This document shows positions 1 to 9,348 of a DNA stretch of 46,888 bases, one piece after another. How positions within the stretch are numbered: the first letter of the stretch is position 1; every line of letters starts with the position of its first letter. Made by a program: the position numbers and the translations under genes. Source of the DNA: a virus; IMG/VR virus record IMGVR_UViG_3300031456_000007, positions 1-46,888 of that record; one strand, given 5' to 3'. The notes under the pieces were generated by a model. It did not search any database, was not told the DNA's origin, and saw only the letters and a program-made list of their open reading frames with translations.

Positions 1-19
1 CACGACGCTCTTCCGATCT
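1..19 (+). other. Illumina adapter remnant
   Basis: Bases 1-19 read CACGACGCTCTTCCGATCT, the 3' end of the standard Illumina read-1 adapter. At the other copy of the terminal overlap (46763) the sequence just before it is different and continues an open reading frame. These bases are library sequence left on the contig end, not phage DNA. They artificially cut the gene that crosses the window origin. Confidence 0.95.
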
Positions 20-145
20 GGATGTGGGTCACGCCCTCTCCGTCCACGGAGCTGCCGACGACCTTGAACTTGGTCGGGTTAGCGAGATTGATTTCGCGTT
101 CCAGCCCGCTGCGCCCGACGCCGAGTTTGGGAGACAGTAAGTTCT
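20..145. repeat. Terminal direct overlap, copy 1 of 2 (126 bp)
   Basis: These 126 bases are identical to 46763-46888. The overlap lies inside one reading frame and merging the copies keeps that frame open. The simplest reading is an assembly overlap of a circular or circularly permuted phage genome. A genuine short terminal redundancy is possible but less likely, because the repeat sits in the middle of a gene and abuts an adapter remnant. Confidence 0.93.
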
Positions 146-2585
146 GCCCCTCATTCAGATGCTGAACTTCCAGCATCACCTTCTCCCCTCGCCCCTCTCG
201 AGCATGGGAGAAAGCGTCGGACAGATCCTTGTTGTAGCTGAGGGAAGTCGGCGCAGTCGTAGCGAACGAGCCGCTCTTGAGCGTCTCATCGATCTGCTGC
301 CGGCTCATCCGTGTGCCGTGATACAACGGGCCTGCCGCCGTTGGGTTCTGGATAGTGAGCTTCTTGACCGCGGACTGCCACTCTGGCGTGCCAACCTTGT
401 CTCCTTTGCGAGACGTGAAGGAACGGATGGCGTCCACTTCGCCCTCGGACAGGGCGGCCGCGGTCTCGTCGGATTGTTTGCGCAGGGCCTTGACCTTGTC
501 GGGAGACAAGACGGTGCTCTGGGCATCCCCAGCCATCGGCTGCTGGGCGCGCTGACGCTGGTTCTGCAATGCCTCATCGGGCAGCTCGCCTCGATCGATA
601 GCGGCCTGCACCTCGGGGGGCAGCTTGTTGGCGGAGACGGTATCGGCGAGTGCCTCCATGCGCCTGGCCTCGCGCTGCATTGGCCCACGCGCGTTGCGTA
701 GGCCCTCCAGTTCCATAGACTCCTGCTGTCCCTTGTGCACCTCGGGGCCTGGCCCGACCGGGACGGTGGGCGAGCCACGGAGAGCGCCGCGCCCTGGGGC
801 TGCCGGCGCTGGTGGTCCGGCAGTGGGTGGCCCTGCGGACTGCACAGGGGTAGGTCCGGCGCCGCTGGGCGGAGCGGATGAAGGGGGTTTCGATCCGGGA
901 GCTAGATCGCGGGTAAGGGACGGAGACAGGAAGGCTTCCGCTTCTTCAGGCGAAAGCTCGATGGCTCCCGGCTCAGGCTTCAGGGACACCTTGGCGATGT
1001 CTCCACTGAATTCGCCGCGTGCCGTGGCAACACCCTCCGCATTGCCCACGGGCCTGAGTTGCCCATCTGGCCCCGTGGTCATCTTCGACCGGAGATGCTT
1101 CAGGTTGGTCTCCAGCGTCTGGACAGGAGCCAGCGCGGCTTGCCCCTCTCGAGAGGAGAAGAACTGCTGTTTCAGCTCGCCGTGGCCTTTCTTTGCCTCT
1201 TCCTTTGCCTTGAGGGCACCCTGGAAGTTGCCCTGAGCTGCAGCGTTCTCAGCCTCCGCAATCTTCGGGGCGATGCGCTCCGCGATGACGTCCTGGGGAC
1301 TGATGTCGCGCGTCTTGCCTTCCTTGATAGCCGCCTCGGCAGCGTCAGTGCCTACAGGGCCCTGACCGAGTTTGATCTTTCCCCCAAGCTGCTCGACTCG
1401 CTCGACGTTGCCGTGGTAGCGGGGCGACCTGGCGATGCCCCGCGCAATGCCGCCAGCTGCCATCCCAGCGAGCTCGCCGCCGACGCCTAGTCCTAGGTTG
1501 GCGGGGTCTAGCCCCGCAGCCACGGAGCGATTAGCGGCCTCGCCGAGGGTCGTGCCGGCCTCGCCTGTCTTACCCAGGTTGGCTGCAGCCTCGACGCCTT
1601 CTCGGCCAGCCTGCATCGCGGTGCCACCAGCTGCCGCCGCTACGCCAGCACCTGCCAGCTTGGCTGCGCCCTGTGCGATGACTCCGCCGCCGGCCTTGGC
1701 CGCCAGCGCCCCAGCGCCATGGGTCAACAGGGACCCTCCTCTGCCCAGTAGGCCCAGCACGCCGGTGGGGGTGAACATCCCAGCCACCTGCCCTGCCGTG
1801 TGGAGCCCGGGGCTCTGCTCGATGAGCATCTCGTTTACGGCTTCGGGGTCTGCCCCGGCGATCGCCTCACCGGACACTCCGCCCGTAGCCGATGCCCCTC
1901 GCACGGTATCAGCCGCCGCGGTCGAGGGCCTATCCCCAGGGTCAGCACGGTCCAGGGCTTCCCCTGCGCGGCGACCGGCGCCGAAGGCAGCGGTATCGTC
2001 CATGCCCAGAAGGAAGGAGCTCGCCCCCTCGACGAGTGGGTCTATGGCTCCCCTAGCCTTGGTGGCTAGCGTACCTAGAGGGCTCAGCCCTGCTGCTGCG
2101 CCGTGGAGCCACGGGGCTTTCGAGTAGCGGTAGGCCGTCGTCCCCGAGTCAGCGGCAGCCCACCGGACATCGTCCCATTTCTTGTCCGCATACGCTTTGT
2201 AGATGTCCGAGTTGACGTCCATATTCTGGATGAACTCGGGCGGAATCTGTTCGTCAGGGAAGAGAGCGGCGACCAGCTGTGGATTGCTGAGCAGATCCTT
2301 CTTGGCCGTGGCCAACGGCGGCTCGTAGACCATCGTAGCCTTCTTGGCGGCATCGGTGCCCTTGACCACCCAGTCAGACTGCGCGGCCTCATCGCCCTTG
2401 GGATTGGTCGTCGCCGGCTGAGTGGAGAGCACCTGCGCGGGCAGGGACAGCGAAGGGTCGAGAACAGGAGCCAGCTCAGCTGCCTTGGCCTCGTCAGGGC
2501 TGGGCGGCTTAGCGTTCGCTTCCTCGGCTTCCAGGCGGTCCAGCTCCTCGAGCTCAGCCAGTTCTTTCTCTTCCTCTGGGGTCAC
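20..2585 (-). CDS. Large virion-type polyvalent protein with ADP-ribosyltransferase-like domain (N-terminal 856 residues; continues at 46762)
   Basis: The gene starts at GTG 2585, which overlaps the previous stop as GTGA and has GGGAG about 8 bases upstream. It runs off the contig start and resumes at 46762, ending at 45726, for 1200 residues in total. The N-terminus is charged and coil-like. Residues about 240-400 are Gly/Ala-rich with hydrophobic stretches that could insert in a membrane, and about 550-620 is Pro-rich. Residues about 715-840 resemble an ADP-ribosyltransferase: an acidic helix, YHGTR (His756), TSLSY (Ser781/Ser783/Tyr784), and ERE (Glu829, Glu831) followed by a TKFKVV strand, as in ExE-type toxins. 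Its place after the ejection proteins suggests injection with the DNA. The fold call is from motifs only, and YHGT replaces the YRG usual in the R-S-E clade. Confidence 0.75.
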
Positions 2586-4624
2586 GGCGTTCTCCCGTAT
2601 TTCTTGCGCAGCTCAGCCAGGCGGGCCTTGCGCGTGTCAGCCTCGTTGTCTGCAGCAGGAGGTTCGCTGCCGCCTTTACTGCGATACGCTGCTTTGATGC
2701 TGCCCACCGTGATGTCTCCGCCGTCTGCCGGGCGCCAGGGCTTGTTCTGGTCCCAGGCAGCAGAGCCCTTGGCATAGACGACCGTGCTGTCTGGCTTGCC
2801 CACGAAGGCTGGCGCGGCCACCGCCAAGGCGTAGTCGTCGGGCGGACTCTCCGCAGTGATGCCGGCATTCTCGAAGTACTTCACCACGTAGCGGACCTGG
2901 TCCTCGACCGGCATCTTGGCGAGTTCCTCGGTCGTGGTGCCCATGGCCTTGGCCGTCTCGGGCATGAACTGGATGAGTCCTGTCGCTCCGCTCGGGTTCT
3001 TAGCAGCCGGGTCTCCGCCGCTCTCCAGCTGGATGATGCGCTTGATCGCGTCGGTGTTCAGGTTGGCGGCGCTGGCTTCCAGGTCGAGCGCATAATCTAG
3101 CTCGCCCTCTGCCGGCTTCTCGCCGACGCTCGTGTCAACGCCTTCCGACGCCGAGATGCTGGCATTGACGCCGCGAGCCCGCTTCTCCTTCTCGTGCTCA
3201 GCCCGGATGTCGGCGGGGATAGTGGTCTTCCAGTAGTCCCTGACGCCCCGCGCCACGTCCTTATCAGTCTCTGGATCCTCCACCATGCTGAGCATGTTCT
3301 GTGAAGCAGTGCGCAGTTCGCCGTCGTTGCTGTCGATAGCCTTCTTGAGCACACCGATCAGGGCCCGCTTGTTGGGCTCGGGAATACCGCCCTCTAGCCT
3401 GCTCGACATCCAGCCCGTGATTTGGTCCCATGTGCTGGTGGCTGGCAGCCCGAGCGCACGGGCGACGTCGCCCTCGGTCGTGGCCCCCCGCTCACCGAAG
3501 GAGCGAGAGATGAGAGACAGAACCAGGTAGTCGTCCTCTTTGGTGCTGTTCGTCAGGATGTCTCTGGCCTGGACGTTGAGCGAGCGCGTCTGCTTGCGAC
3601 CCTTGAGATTGTACTGGTCGCCTATCTCTTTGCCGATCTTGCTGAAGCCGGTGTCGTAGCGATCGAAGCCTTCCTTGTCGGCGCCAGTGCGAGCGGCGTA
3701 TGCGGCAGCAGCTTCTGCGCGCTCGGCCTTCTGCTGGTCTTGCTCGCGGTTGAGTCCGCTGTTGATGAGAGCATTCGCATCACCCTGCTGCTTACCGAAC
3801 ATCTCCATCGACTTGGCGGCAGGCAGACCCAGCCCCCCGATGCCGCTCGCCGTCGAGCGTGCGCTATCCTGGTACTCCGGAGGCAGTCCACCGATGAGAC
3901 CGCTCATTGCAGGGTTCAGCCGCGCCATCGTCTGGGTATTGATGGCGCCCGTATCAATCACGTTCTTGGGAACTGCGCCCGTGTAGTCCGGGGCGTCGGG
4001 CTGCATGTAGGGCTGGCCCGTCTGCTCGGAATACTTGGATGCCTGCTGGGCCGCGCCGAAAGCGTCCGCCGTGCTCGAGATGCCGGGCTCCTGGGTCAGG
4101 GCCCCAGAGTCGTTGTTGGTGTCGTAGCCGATGCCAGCTGCGCCCATCTCATCGCCGGTCTTGGCGGCCCGGAAGCGCTGGTTCGTCTCCTGGTCTGCTT
4201 CGGCACCAGCGTCCATGTTAACGCGGTAGCGGGGCAGACCGCCGTCCTCGCCCTCTAGGTCCACGCCCATGCCGAGAGCGCTCATCATGGGGACCATGGC
4301 CCGGGCTCCCTCGATATCGCCTTCGCCGTTCAGTTTGGTGAACTGCTCATAGGCCTTCATCTTGGAAGCCTTGGTAGCGGCGGCTTGCTCGGCGTCCAGC
4401 TGCTGCATCTTGCCCTGGTGCTCGAGCTGGGCGCGCGCCATGCGCCCACTCTCCTCGAGGCGGGCCAGCTCTGCCTGCTGGGCCTGCTGCTGCTTAGTGT
4501 TCTCGAACTGCTCCTTCATCAGGCGCAGGCGCTCGCGCTCCAGGCTACGGTCTGGGCGCTGGCCACTAGTAAGCCCGCTGAGAGGGCTCATCTTCAGGAG
4601 CAAGTCTTCGGTTTGGATAGGCAT
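2582..4624 (-). CDS. Ejection-type virion protein with C-terminal lytic transglycosylase domain
   Basis: 680 residues. ATG 4624 is preferred over the TTG one codon upstream because it forms a TGATG junction with the preceding stop and has GGCGGA just upstream. The first about 100 residues are a Gln/Glu/Lys-rich coiled coil and the middle is helical and low in motifs. The last 160 residues form a lysozyme-like SLT domain. The catalytic Glu is about residue 534 in QLESGG, followed by the family signature GATGLIQFMPETA. Such virion hydrolases cut peptidoglycan locally so that the DNA-delivery channel can cross the wall. It lies between the Gln-rich protein and the ADP-ribosyltransferase-like protein, a gp14/15/16-like series. 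It is the only peptidoglycan-cutting domain I recognise in the genome. Confidence 0.85.
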   Translation of the reverse strand: MPIQTEDLLLKMSPLSGLTSGQRPDRSLERERLRLMKEQFENTKQQQAQQAELARLEESGRMARAQLEHQGKMQQLDAEQAAATKASKMKAYEQFTKLNGEGDIEGARAMVPMMSALGMGVDLEGEDGGLPRYRVNMDAGAEADQETNQRFRAAKTGDEMGAAGIGYDTNNDSGALTQEPGISSTADAFGAAQQASKYSEQTGQPYMQPDAPDYTGAVPKNVIDTGAINTQTMARLNPAMSGLIGGLPPEYQDSARSTASGIGGLGLPAAKSMEMFGKQQGDANALINSGLNREQDQQKAERAEAAAAYAARTGADKEGFDRYDTGFSKIGKEIGDQYNLKGRKQTRSLNVQARDILTNSTKEDDYLVLSLISRSFGERGATTEGDVARALGLPATSTWDQITGWMSSRLEGGIPEPNKRALIGVLKKAIDSNDGELRTASQNMLSMVEDPETDKDVARGVRDYWKTTIPADIRAEHEKEKRARGVNASISASEGVDTSVGEKPAEGELDYALDLEASAANLNTDAIKRIIQLESGGDPAAKNPSGATGLIQFMPETAKAMGTTTEELAKMPVEDQVRYVVKYFENAGITAESPPDDYALAVAAPAFVGKPDSTVVYAKGSAAWDQNKPWRPADGGDITVGSIKAAYRSKGGSEPPAADNEADTRKARLAELRKKYGRTP

Positions 4625-6627
4625 CAATCCGCCAAGTCATGGGCGTCGTCGAACGCCTCTTTGAGGCCATTCATCAGGTCAGCCTTCTCGCGCTGACTCA
4701 TATTGGCGTCCTGTATTTTTGGAGCAACCTCCGTGTTCACCCACTCATCGAAGGCGTCAGCGTTGTACTTGCTGGCGCTTTCCAGCGAGTTGCTGATGGT
4801 GTCGGACATCTGCTTGGTGACGCCAGCCATCGCGTTAATCTTCGCTATCTGACGAGACTGCCGCTGACTCTCCGCGCCCTGCGCCGTGTTGTTGAAAGCA
4901 TTCAACCGGTTGAGGTCGTTCTGCGAGGCCTGGTTGGCGATGTCTGCGGACAGCCGCGTGCCCGACTGGTCTAGCTGCGCAGCATTCCCGGCAGCGTTCT
5001 GCGAAGCCGTGTAGTCGGCGCGGTTGCCCGAGTCGACGTTGAGCGCGTTGTTGACGCCAGAGTTGAGCCTGTTCTGCTGCGTCTGATCAGCCGCGTTCAT
5101 GGCGCCAGTGCGGGCCTGGAAGCGGTTGGTCTCTGCCGTGTCTGCCTGGCCAGCAGCATTGCCGAGCGCGTTGAGGCCGCTGATGTTGGAGTTCTGGGCC
5201 CCGAGCGCCTGCGTGTCCGCGCCCTGAGCCAGGCTACCAAGCACCTGGTTGCGGCCAAGCTCCAGGTTGCCTTGCTGGTTATTGATGTTGGCGAAGGTTT
5301 GGGCGCCCTGCAGGTTCTGGTTGAAGGCGTCCGTCGCCGAGACGTCGGCCTGACGCGCCTGGTTGCCCAACATCGTCTGCTGTCCGAGCGCCTCGTTGCC
5401 AGCCTGTCCAGCCAGGTTGCCGAAGGTGCTGATGCCCTGGAGGCCGGCGTTGAAAGCGTTGATGCTGGATTGGTCACCAGCCTGCGCCTGCTGCCCGAGC
5501 AGAGCCTGACGCTGGCGCTGCTCCTGCGTGCGCTGCATCTCGGCATCGAAGGAGCGGTTGGCCCGCTGGGCCTCGATGTCGGTGATGACGTTGCCGACGC
5601 CAGAGAGCGCTTCGCTCGAGCCGTAGACGCCGCGACCCGCAGCATTTTGGTTGTACTTCTGAACACCTAGCTGCGATGCCCGATCGTAGAAAGGATCGAA
5701 CTCGGCAATCGGCAGGTCACCGAAAGCGCCCTGGGTCTGCGCGTACTGCTGCGCAGACAGGTTGGGGTCCGAGTAGGTGCCGGTCGTGCCGAACTGCCCC
5801 TGAACCTGGCTGTTGAACTGCTGGGCCTGGAGTGGGCCTGAGGCGGCATTCTGCTGGTATTGGCCTGCCGCGTTGTTCTGGCCCGTATACTGCCCCAGCT
5901 GGTCGTACTGCCCAGCGATCTGCCCCAGGCCCTGCTCGCCCTGGGTTCCATTCGCCAGCTGTTGCGAACTCTGGCCGTATTGGCCCTGCGTGTTGCCAGC
6001 GCCCTGGAAGTTGGTGAACTGGTCGCTCCGTTGCTGCGCCTGGTCGTTGAACGCGCCCGCGGCGCCGGTGGGGGCCATCTGTTGGGTGGCCTGGCGCGCG
6101 AATTGCTCGCCCTGGAAGGGGTCGTTAAACTGCCCCTGAACCTGGTTCCAGTACTGGTCGCCCTGGCCTGGGCCGTCGAGCGTGCCCAGGTTCTGGTTCA
6201 TGTAGTTCTGCCCCTGCGTAGGGGTGTTCGCGGCGTTGTACTGGTTCTGCAGCTGGCCCGCGGCAGGGTCCTCGAGCAGACGGTTCTGGGTGGTGTTGAG
6301 CGCCTGCTCGCCGTAGCCCTGGTTGACCAGGTTGTTGCCGGGGTCCTGCAGAGGAGGCAGGGCCTGCGGAGTGAAAGCCGACGTCCCGGCTGTTGGTGAG
6401 GAGGTGGTGGGCGTTGGCGTGTAGCGCTGCACTCCAGTCGAGAAGGCCGTGGAGGCAGCTGGCGGCGCTGCGTAGCCGGTAGTTGCCCCAGCGAAGGGGG
6501 TTGCGGTCGGCTGGGTAGCGAAAGCACCCGCCACGGATGCCCCTGTCCCGGTCGGCTTGGTCGGGACGGTGCTGACGTTGGCTGTAAGGCTCGAACGCGG
6601 GCGGGTTAGAAGTGGCGAAGTAGCCAT
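4624..6627 (-). CDS. Gln/Asn/Ala-rich putative ejection protein
   Basis: 667 residues, ATG 6627, overlapping the previous stop by one base (TGATG). The composition is extreme: long tracts of Gln, Asn, Gly and Ala with recurring short units such as GQYxQ and NxLGQQ, a Ser/Thr/Pro-rich first 80 residues, and a more ordinary acidic helical end. There is no catalytic motif, signal peptide or clear membrane helix. Its position between the tail hub block and the transglycosylase protein, and its size, suit an internal virion protein ejected into the periplasm. A Gln-rich tail component cannot be excluded. Confidence 0.7.
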   Translation of the reverse strand: MATSPLLTRPRSSLTANVSTVPTKPTGTGASVAGAFATQPTATPFAGATTGYAAPPAASTAFSTGVQRYTPTPTTSSPTAGTSAFTPQALPPLQDPGNNLVNQGYGEQALNTTQNRLLEDPAAGQLQNQYNAANTPTQGQNYMNQNLGTLDGPGQGDQYWNQVQGQFNDPFQGEQFARQATQQMAPTGAAGAFNDQAQQRSDQFTNFQGAGNTQGQYGQSSQQLANGTQGEQGLGQIAGQYDQLGQYTGQNNAAGQYQQNAASGPLQAQQFNSQVQGQFGTTGTYSDPNLSAQQYAQTQGAFGDLPIAEFDPFYDRASQLGVQKYNQNAAGRGVYGSSEALSGVGNVITDIEAQRANRSFDAEMQRTQEQRQRQALLGQQAQAGDQSSINAFNAGLQGISTFGNLAGQAGNEALGQQTMLGNQARQADVSATDAFNQNLQGAQTFANINNQQGNLELGRNQVLGSLAQGADTQALGAQNSNISGLNALGNAAGQADTAETNRFQARTGAMNAADQTQQNRLNSGVNNALNVDSGNRADYTASQNAAGNAAQLDQSGTRLSADIANQASQNDLNRLNAFNNTAQGAESQRQSRQIAKINAMAGVTKQMSDTISNSLESASKYNADAFDEWVNTEVAPKIQDANMSQREKADLMNGLKEAFDDAHDLAD

Positions 6628-7688
6628 CAGAATCTCCTGGCCGCTTGCGGCTTGCGTTGCTGGAGTGGGGCTGGGCCCTGCGGCGGCGGACCGAAGGCGC
6701 CGGCTACCTGTTGCTGGCGAGCCTGGTCAGCATTGGTGCGGTCGATGTCCTCGCGGTTCAGCGGCGTGCCTGGCGGAACGTTGTAGGCGCTCATCGGCTT
6801 GGCTCCGGGGTCTGCGGCCATCTGTCCCATTTGCTGGCCCGTGAAGGCAGCGTCAGGGCCGAACATCTCGGCCATCATGCGGTTTTGAGGAACGAAAGCC
6901 TGAATCTGCTGGCCCAGGCGATTCATGCCCTCTTGCTGGACCTGTAGCTGCCGAGCCTTGGCGGCCGCCGCGAGCTCCTCCTGTTTCTTGATCAGGTCCT
7001 TTTCGGCCTTGGTTCTGATCTGGCTCGCGACGATGCCGGCCGCATCCAGGGTCAGCCCCGCCAGCCCCAGGACGTTGCTGGGGGTCAAAAAGGGTGTCGC
7101 AGCCGCGACAGCTGGCGGGACCGTGGCTCCCGCAATAGCAGGCACGGTAGAGGCCAAGGCAGGAGCGGTCAGCGTCGGAGCCGTGACGGCGCCGCCGGTG
7201 GTGATGGCCGGCAACGCAGTCGTCGCTCCGGCTGCCCCCGCCTCGGTCAGTCCCAAGGCAGCTCCACCGCCTAGGGCCAAGCCTCCACCGACTACACCAT
7301 AGGGCGCAGCCAGGATTCCCATGGTAACCGGGTCACGAATCAGGTTCCCACCGAAGCTGCGCTGATGGGTCTTCTCCCATTCCTTCTGTTGGGCAAGAGT
7401 GCGGTACTCACGGCCCGTGATACCGGCAGCCAGGTCCGAGGCTTTCTTGGCTTCGGCATCATCTCCAATGTACATGGAACCGCCCTGACCCTTGGCGCGC
7501 TCGGCCTGGTAGGCTTGGTTGCGCTGGGCTACCGCCTGGGCATCCGCGGTGATCTGCGCCTGCCGGCGGATGGCCTCCTGGCGCTGCGCCTCGGCGATGT
7601 CCCCGGGCGACTGGGTTGGCGCGAATGCCCCGGTGAGAGTGCCCTCGCCAAGGAAGTCAGCGCCGGATGCTGTGTTGGTGTAGGGCAT
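6627..7688 (-). CDS. Putative internal/ejection virion protein with hydrophobic Gly-Ala centre
   Basis: 353 residues, ATG 7688, overlapping the tail hub stop by one base. The first about 100 residues are Gln/Ala/Lys helical. Residues about 120-215 are unusually rich in Gly, Ala, Val and Thr and include several hydrophobic stretches that could span or line a membrane channel. A Lys/Glu/Gln coiled coil follows, and then a Pro/Gln-rich tail ending in Arg-rich residues. This arrangement and the position right after the tail hub resemble the smallest T7 gp14-type ejection proteins. No sequence motif proves it. Confidence 0.6.
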   Translation of the reverse strand: MPYTNTASGADFLGEGTLTGAFAPTQSPGDIAEAQRQEAIRRQAQITADAQAVAQRNQAYQAERAKGQGGSMYIGDDAEAKKASDLAAGITGREYRTLAQQKEWEKTHQRSFGGNLIRDPVTMGILAAPYGVVGGGLALGGGAALGLTEAGAAGATTALPAITTGGAVTAPTLTAPALASTVPAIAGATVPPAVAAATPFLTPSNVLGLAGLTLDAAGIVASQIRTKAEKDLIKKQEELAAAAKARQLQVQQEGMNRLGQQIQAFVPQNRMMAEMFGPDAAFTGQQMGQMAADPGAKPMSAYNVPPGTPLNREDIDRTNADQARQQQVAGAFGPPPQGPAPLQQRKPQAARRF

Positions 7689-9289
7689 CAGTCTCCTTCA
7701 ATATCGAATTCTTCCGTGACTTTAACTAGGGACAGGCCAGCGGAGTCTGCGAAACGGAAGCGCCATTGCCTGCGTCTGTACACACCGAGGCTTCGCAAGG
7801 TTACCACGGGATTGAGGTCCCCGTCGTCAACACCGAGATCTAGCTCGACCACGCTCCACTCACTGGATAGGTCGTCGCGCCACTCGAGGAAGCAGGAAGT
7901 CCCGCCAGACAGCGCCGCGGTCCGCTTGAGCGTAAGCCTGACCGCTAGCGTCTGCTTCAGGTTGTCGGTCCCACGGTCGAGAAAGCCGGTGGTGACGTGA
8001 GCCACGATGGGCACCCCGAGGTCTGTCTCGTTGTCGAGCGACAGGGTACGTATGGTACCGTCATCCAGCCCAACGACGTTCAGACCGCCGTCAGAGCGTA
8101 GGTGGTGGCAGCACACCGGGAAGCGGGTGAAAGTCTGCGTGGCGGGCACCCAGAGGGCCCAGCGCCCCCATCCAATGTTCTGCTGCATCACCAGGGTCTC
8201 TGCGGCGCCCTCGAAGCGCAGGACCACGCAGTCCGCGAAAGACTCGTCGAACCGGTAGGCGTAGCAGTCCTCAGGCGTGGCCAGGTCGTTCAGCGTCTTC
8301 TGGATGGGCCCGCTCAGGTCGTCCCATTGCCGCCCGTCCGAGGCAATCCAGCGGGTCTGCTGGTCTAGCCAGTGGTACTTGTCGTCCACCTTGACGACGC
8401 TGTAGGGAGCCAGGCAGCCCGCCTCTCGAGTGATCGATGGGGCGAACGTAGTGGAGCCGTCGGGAGAGAACAGCTGCACAGAAGTAGTGCCGAAGCAGAA
8501 GATATCGTTGGTATTCTCGGCACAGGCCACGATGTAGTCAGCGCGCGCCTCGGCCGTGAAGAAGCCCGCCGCGCCCGGCGACGGGTCCCAGGTCTGGTGC
8601 CCCGAGAAGTCCACGATGCCCTGGCTGATGTCGCTGAAGCGGACCTTGGTCTGGTCGAGCTGGGTGTCGTTGGCCAGGATTCGCGAGCTGTTGGTGAAGA
8701 CGTGGCTCGCCAGTGGTGGGCAGCCCCCGAGGAACGACATCTCGTTGTAGTCGGCGTTGGTCGTGAAGTTGGGGGCCGAGAAGGTCTCCGGGCGGATGTC
8801 GATCTTCCCGATCAGGTCGCCACCGGCTATGACGAGGAGTGCCTCAGTCTCCGCGAACGTGGGCCTTGGGAAGCGCGTCGTCGCGACAGCTAACGGCGTG
8901 GAGAGGCGATCCTCGTCGGCCACACCTGTTCCCACGAGCGTGGCAGTGCCGCCCACAATCCGGTACACGTTTCGCCCACGGTTATGCCCTCCGCCCGCCG
9001 CGTTTATGGTGGCACCCACCGCGTAGAGGATACCGGGCGCGGTCCCGCTGACCTGGCTAGTCCCGCTGGTGTGGGCTACTCGGTCTTGAGTGAGATACAG
9101 CCCGAGGATGCCGCTTGCATCAACAGCTGTAGCAGGAGCGACCCCTGTGTAGGCGGCGAGTCCTGGTCGCTTGCGGATGGTTCCGCGTGCGTCTGCAATG
9201 ATGTTGACGGCTTCGGGGGAGCCACCGGCAATCTCCTCGCTGCTAGTTTCGAGCGTGGGGCCAAACGGGATGGCCTCGGAAGTGGACAT
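7688..9289 (-). CDS. P22 gp10-like tail hub / packaged-DNA stabilisation protein
   Basis: 533 residues, ATG 9289 with an AGGGGG ribosome site about 8 bases upstream. The protein is beta-rich. It opens with a conserved-looking segment in which a short N-terminus is followed by RPGLAAYTG, and it contains repeated Trp/Phe-rich strands such as IASDGRQWDDLSG and WGRWALWVPAT. This is the pattern of the P22 gp10 / T7 gp12 tail hub family, which plugs the portal and neck and attaches fibres. It lies directly downstream of the neck adaptor gene, as in other podoviruses. Its length is slightly above the 470-residue P22 protein. The family assignment rests on pattern and synteny. Confidence 0.75.
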   Translation of the reverse strand: MSTSEAIPFGPTLETSSEEIAGGSPEAVNIIADARGTIRKRPGLAAYTGVAPATAVDASGILGLYLTQDRVAHTSGTSQVSGTAPGILYAVGATINAAGGGHNRGRNVYRIVGGTATLVGTGVADEDRLSTPLAVATTRFPRPTFAETEALLVIAGGDLIGKIDIRPETFSAPNFTTNADYNEMSFLGGCPPLASHVFTNSSRILANDTQLDQTKVRFSDISQGIVDFSGHQTWDPSPGAAGFFTAEARADYIVACAENTNDIFCFGTTSVQLFSPDGSTTFAPSITREAGCLAPYSVVKVDDKYHWLDQQTRWIASDGRQWDDLSGPIQKTLNDLATPEDCYAYRFDESFADCVVLRFEGAAETLVMQQNIGWGRWALWVPATQTFTRFPVCCHHLRSDGGLNVVGLDDGTIRTLSLDNETDLGVPIVAHVTTGFLDRGTDNLKQTLAVRLTLKRTAALSGGTSCFLEWRDDLSSEWSVVELDLGVDDGDLNPVVTLRSLGVYRRRQWRFRFADSAGLSLVKVTEEFDIEGD

Positions 9290-9348
9290 TCAGACAGCCC
9301 CCTGTTCGCGAGACAACTGCCACAACGGTCGGATCCAAAGCGCGCCAT

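Noticed and set aside
1435-2777. Plus-strand frames opposite the polyvalent gene
   Set aside because: High Pro/Ala/Ser composition from the antisense of a GC-rich gene; the minus frame is continuous for 1200 codons across the junction.
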